Assembly (NCBI GenBank): GCA_035041965.1
Contig: JAPYMA010000427.1
Span: forward strand, 62,001 to 126,000
From: Anisakis pegreffii
Taxonomy: Eukaryota > Nematoda > Chromadorea > Rhabditida > Anisakidae
DNA length: 64,000 nucleotides
Direction of reading: 5' to 3'
A program made the translations under genes and the position numbers. The notes below the pieces were generated by a model. That model did not search any database. It was not told where the DNA came from and worked only from the letters and a program-made list of their open reading frames with translations. Shown one piece after another: positions 61,147 through 64,000 of the stretch. Numbering within the stretch: the first letter of the stretch is position 1; each line of letters starts with the position of its first letter.

Positions 61147-63404
61147 CTAAACAATACAGTGATTAGACGTTGCCAACGAATAAATGCCCAGCTGGTGCTC
61201 GGCAGCACCGGGCGATTGTTCCAGTTGCAAATGATTCATGTCAAGAAAATCGTTATGATGATGCTGAATCCGATTCAACGGAGACGATCGCGGTAGACGT
61301 ATCGTTGATCGTTGGGCCGGACATACGAGTTCAATGTGCTTGTTCAAATAGCTCTTCAACGCGAACAGTTTGCCACAACTCGAACATTCATGCTTTTTGA
61401 CACCTGCAAGCAATGATTTCAACACACTTTTCGCATCCTCTTCCGCATTCCGCAGTAACTTCATTGCGGTAACAGTCGATGCCTAAAGATTGCTCGAATA
61501 TAGCTATCAGCATCATTAATCCACATTCATGCTGTGCTTTCGGTTAATCGAATTATCATTTCACTTGAGTCACTTTCTAATTGTAAGCATAAAACAAGCC
61601 GGTTTGATTAAATATTCCGGATAGTTTATGTCATGAAAATGAACAACAACAGAGATTCATGCAGTCCATTTTCATATGCGAAACACACACGAGCAGAGGA
61701 GAGATCAGGTAAGCGAGTTGGTGCTTTTGTAATAGAAAAATGCGCAACAAATGGATTTACGTCATCCAATGATATGCATTGCGTATCGCTGATCTATCAA
61801 GTTTATCTATTCATGAGCGAAAGAAGAAATATACAATTGTCGGAATTGGGCATACAATCAATGTTTTTTGAATGATACCAATAGTTGTGGTGTGTTTTGA
61901 GGGAATATTGGTGGGTGTCGTTGAATTTTTGCTTGTGAATTGAGATGCAGCAATGGAAGAGATTCGGAAAACTTGTTGTACGGACGGGTATTAGCATTAT
62001 TGGTCATGTATTGCAGTCGTTCAGCGACTCAGTGATTTTGCTACTTTAATCTCTGGCTTATTAGATGTGTGTGTGCACAATGTATCGCTTCAATTGCTAG
62101 ATTTGTTCAAGTGTCGTTTTCAAGCCGAACACATTAATCTAATCGCCATCTCAACGTTTTGTTCAATCCCCTAGAACAACGAACACTTCAACAAACGCAA
62201 TCAATCATCCTAATTTTAAGCATGGATGACTGGTCACTTAACGACTCGAGACTAGTTAGTTACGTTATATATCTCAACGAACTGGTTGAATGTGTCCATA
62301 AAACTAAAAACCATTTGGCAGGCCAGTTAAGTTCGCTTTCAAAAAACCGAACTCCGTCTGGCTGCATAGACATTCCTTAGAAACCATACAAGTACTTTTG
62401 TTATTCACTCAGCTTGGTCGAGAGTGTGTTCAAATAGACGATTCGCTTTCGAAAAAGCCATCATCGCACAATGCGAATGTGAATGCAGCAAACAAGAGAG
62501 CAACTGCCTAACCAGTATGGGTGTGCATATGAGCACGAAGATTACTTCGGTCGGCAAAAGCTTTGCCGCAATGTGCACATCCGTAAGGCTTCTGACCGGT
62601 ATGTGCGCGCATGTGACCTTGTAAAAGCCATGGCCTTGAGAAGTTTTTACCACACACCGTACATTTATGCGCCGCTTTGTGTGTTAGAAGATGCATACTG
62701 AAAGGAAAAAAAATTAGAATTGATCAAATATTGATCACATATTCGAAAAATTGCTCAGATATTCGAAAAGTAAACAGAAATTGATCAGAGAATGAAAGAA
62801 TGTCCACAAATCACTGGAAACAGCCGATTTGATGGTTCATGCTAACCTCAACGCAGGCATACTCACGTAGACACGATCGCAATGAGGGCACTTCTTCGCA
62901 TGTGGGCTATCCAGCGGACGATGAGTTTGCTTGTGTCTTGACAGATTTGAACTGGTTGCATAGGATTTACCACATTGACAACACACGTAGCGATCCTGAG
63001 ATTCGCTGCTCTCACTCGTCTGAACGAAGGATTCGCATCAAATTGTAATTAAATTAAGAGCAATTGCATTGGAATCCATACCAACTGATAATATAAATTC
63101 ATTCCCTTGAACAGGTGCAATTGTTTGCAACTGGTGCTAGCTTTTACTTCCTTATGGGTTCAGTACCTAATAGTTCGTATGAGTATGAGCTTTTGCGGAG
63201 TGATGTTTTGCCAGCCTTGAAAACTATCGGAGAGAGTAGGATTCTGAGGGCTAAAAACGGTTGTGTTCATTCACAGCAATGAATGAAAGCACTGAATGCA
63301 AATCAAACCTCTTCTATTTTGACGATCGAATCTCGTTTTCGTTTCGATCGTCCGTCGAACCACTGCAATGCATCGATTGTGTAACCGATTGTGCCGTTTG
63401 ATTC
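61147..63404 (-). CDS. Scratch/Snail-family C2H2 zinc-finger transcription factor (5' end not resolved)
   Basis: Nuclear DNA-binding protein of the Snail superfamily, which in animals acts mainly as a neuronal or cell-fate repressor. Exons 63019-62847, 62697-62513 and 61403-61147 join in phase. They encode five C2H2 fingers in the Scratch order: [42 protein letters not shown] (completed across an intron); [64 protein letters not shown]. The [14 protein letters not shown] and SMPAL features favour Scratch over Snail. A 58-residue tail follows the last finger. A further exon at 63404-63309 (32 codons, ending [16 protein letters not shown]) joins in phase 0 and supplies a basic cluster; it is tentative. 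The start codon and N-terminal repression motif were not found and may lie beyond the window. C. elegans relatives include ces-1 and scrt-1. Confidence 0.9.
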
Positions 63405-64000
63405 CTTTAATGTTTCATTATTTTATGAATCCTCAAAAAAAGTTACTCCGAATTGACTTTTCAATATTTCACCACTAGCAATCACAGTCCTAAACCACTT
63501 TCCTTGTAACCAAGTCTAGTAAGGTGATGAGTTTATGTATTTAATCAGCTGCATTTTTTCAAGTGACTTGGTTTGATGAGGCAGATCTAAGCCCTCATAT
63601 TCGCAGAATATTTCCAAATGCAAGTCAACTTAGCAATACGCTTCATCGCACGAACCCACATCACGCTCCATTTGTTAGTTAAGGTTAGTGACACACAAAA
63701 TGCATTTATGGGAAATCAAGTCGCCTATCATCTGAACAACTACCTATGAACAGGCACATAAAGAAACATTTGGTACTGAGATGTCAATTGGTGACCAACA
63801 AATTCCCAATCGAAGTTGACTAACGCTTCGATCTATCTTACTGTTACGTTATATATGGTAATACCAATTGACTGTGGATCTGGTTGTGAGTTAGGCACCA
63901 AGTTTCTGCCATTAAGGTTAATTTGATAATCATTAAACAAGCGATTTTTTGATAGATGAAGTAGATGAGTATCGATTTCTTTCAATTTTATGACTGAATC
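63405..64000. other. Upstream of or intron of the zinc-finger gene
   Basis: No exon that I can support. More 5' exons of the minus-strand zinc-finger gene are expected here or beyond the window end. Confidence 0.4.

Overview
The window is from a nematode genome. The evidence is spliced genes with long introns, TTTCAG-type acceptors placed just upstream of start codons (as expected for spliced-leader trans-splicing), serpentine receptor genes of the Srx type, a levamisole-receptor-type acetylcholine receptor subunit closely resembling C. elegans UNC-29, a Scratch-type zinc-finger gene and a BEL/Pao Gag relic. Most of the sequence is AT-rich and intergenic or intronic, so nearly all genes had to be rebuilt exon by exon. 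I cannot name the species.

Layout. 1-740 (+): remains of an Srx receptor gene with a stop codon in place of a tryptophan. 2926-10062 (-): an 11-exon unc-29-like nicotinic receptor subunit. 10-21.5 kb: about 11 kb with simple repeats and no supported gene. 21.5-24.5 kb (-): a second Srx gene. 26.6-28.0 kb (+): gene A of a family of small secreted 10-cysteine proteins. 30.0-32.7 kb: a possible short exon pair and a frameshifted BEL/Pao Gag relic. 33.1-36.1 kb (-): a complete 301-residue seven-transmembrane receptor. 38-43 kb: a zone of non-autonomous transposons and repeats. 44.1-45.8 kb (-) and 47.4-48.9 kb (+): family genes D and B, head to head. 49.4-50.6 kb: a decayed family exon and the 3' end of an RTE-like LINE. 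51.3-53.0 kb: more MITEs and a hairpin minisatellite. 53.5-55.1 kb (-) and 58.1-60.2 kb (+): family genes E and C, again head to head. 61.1-63.4 kb (-): a Scratch-like zinc-finger gene.

The most interesting content is the five-member cysteine-rich family, which I do not recognise as any named family. Every member has a signal peptide on exon 1, an intron of phase 0 where the signal peptide ends, two further introns at matching positions (phase 2), ten cysteines in the same order and a core REPPEWC / GCHCD signature. A resembles D, B resembles E, and C is the outlier with a broken splice donor. The genes sit on alternating strands among many young mobile elements, one of them inside an intron of gene A, which suggests a recently expanding and decaying secreted-protein cluster.
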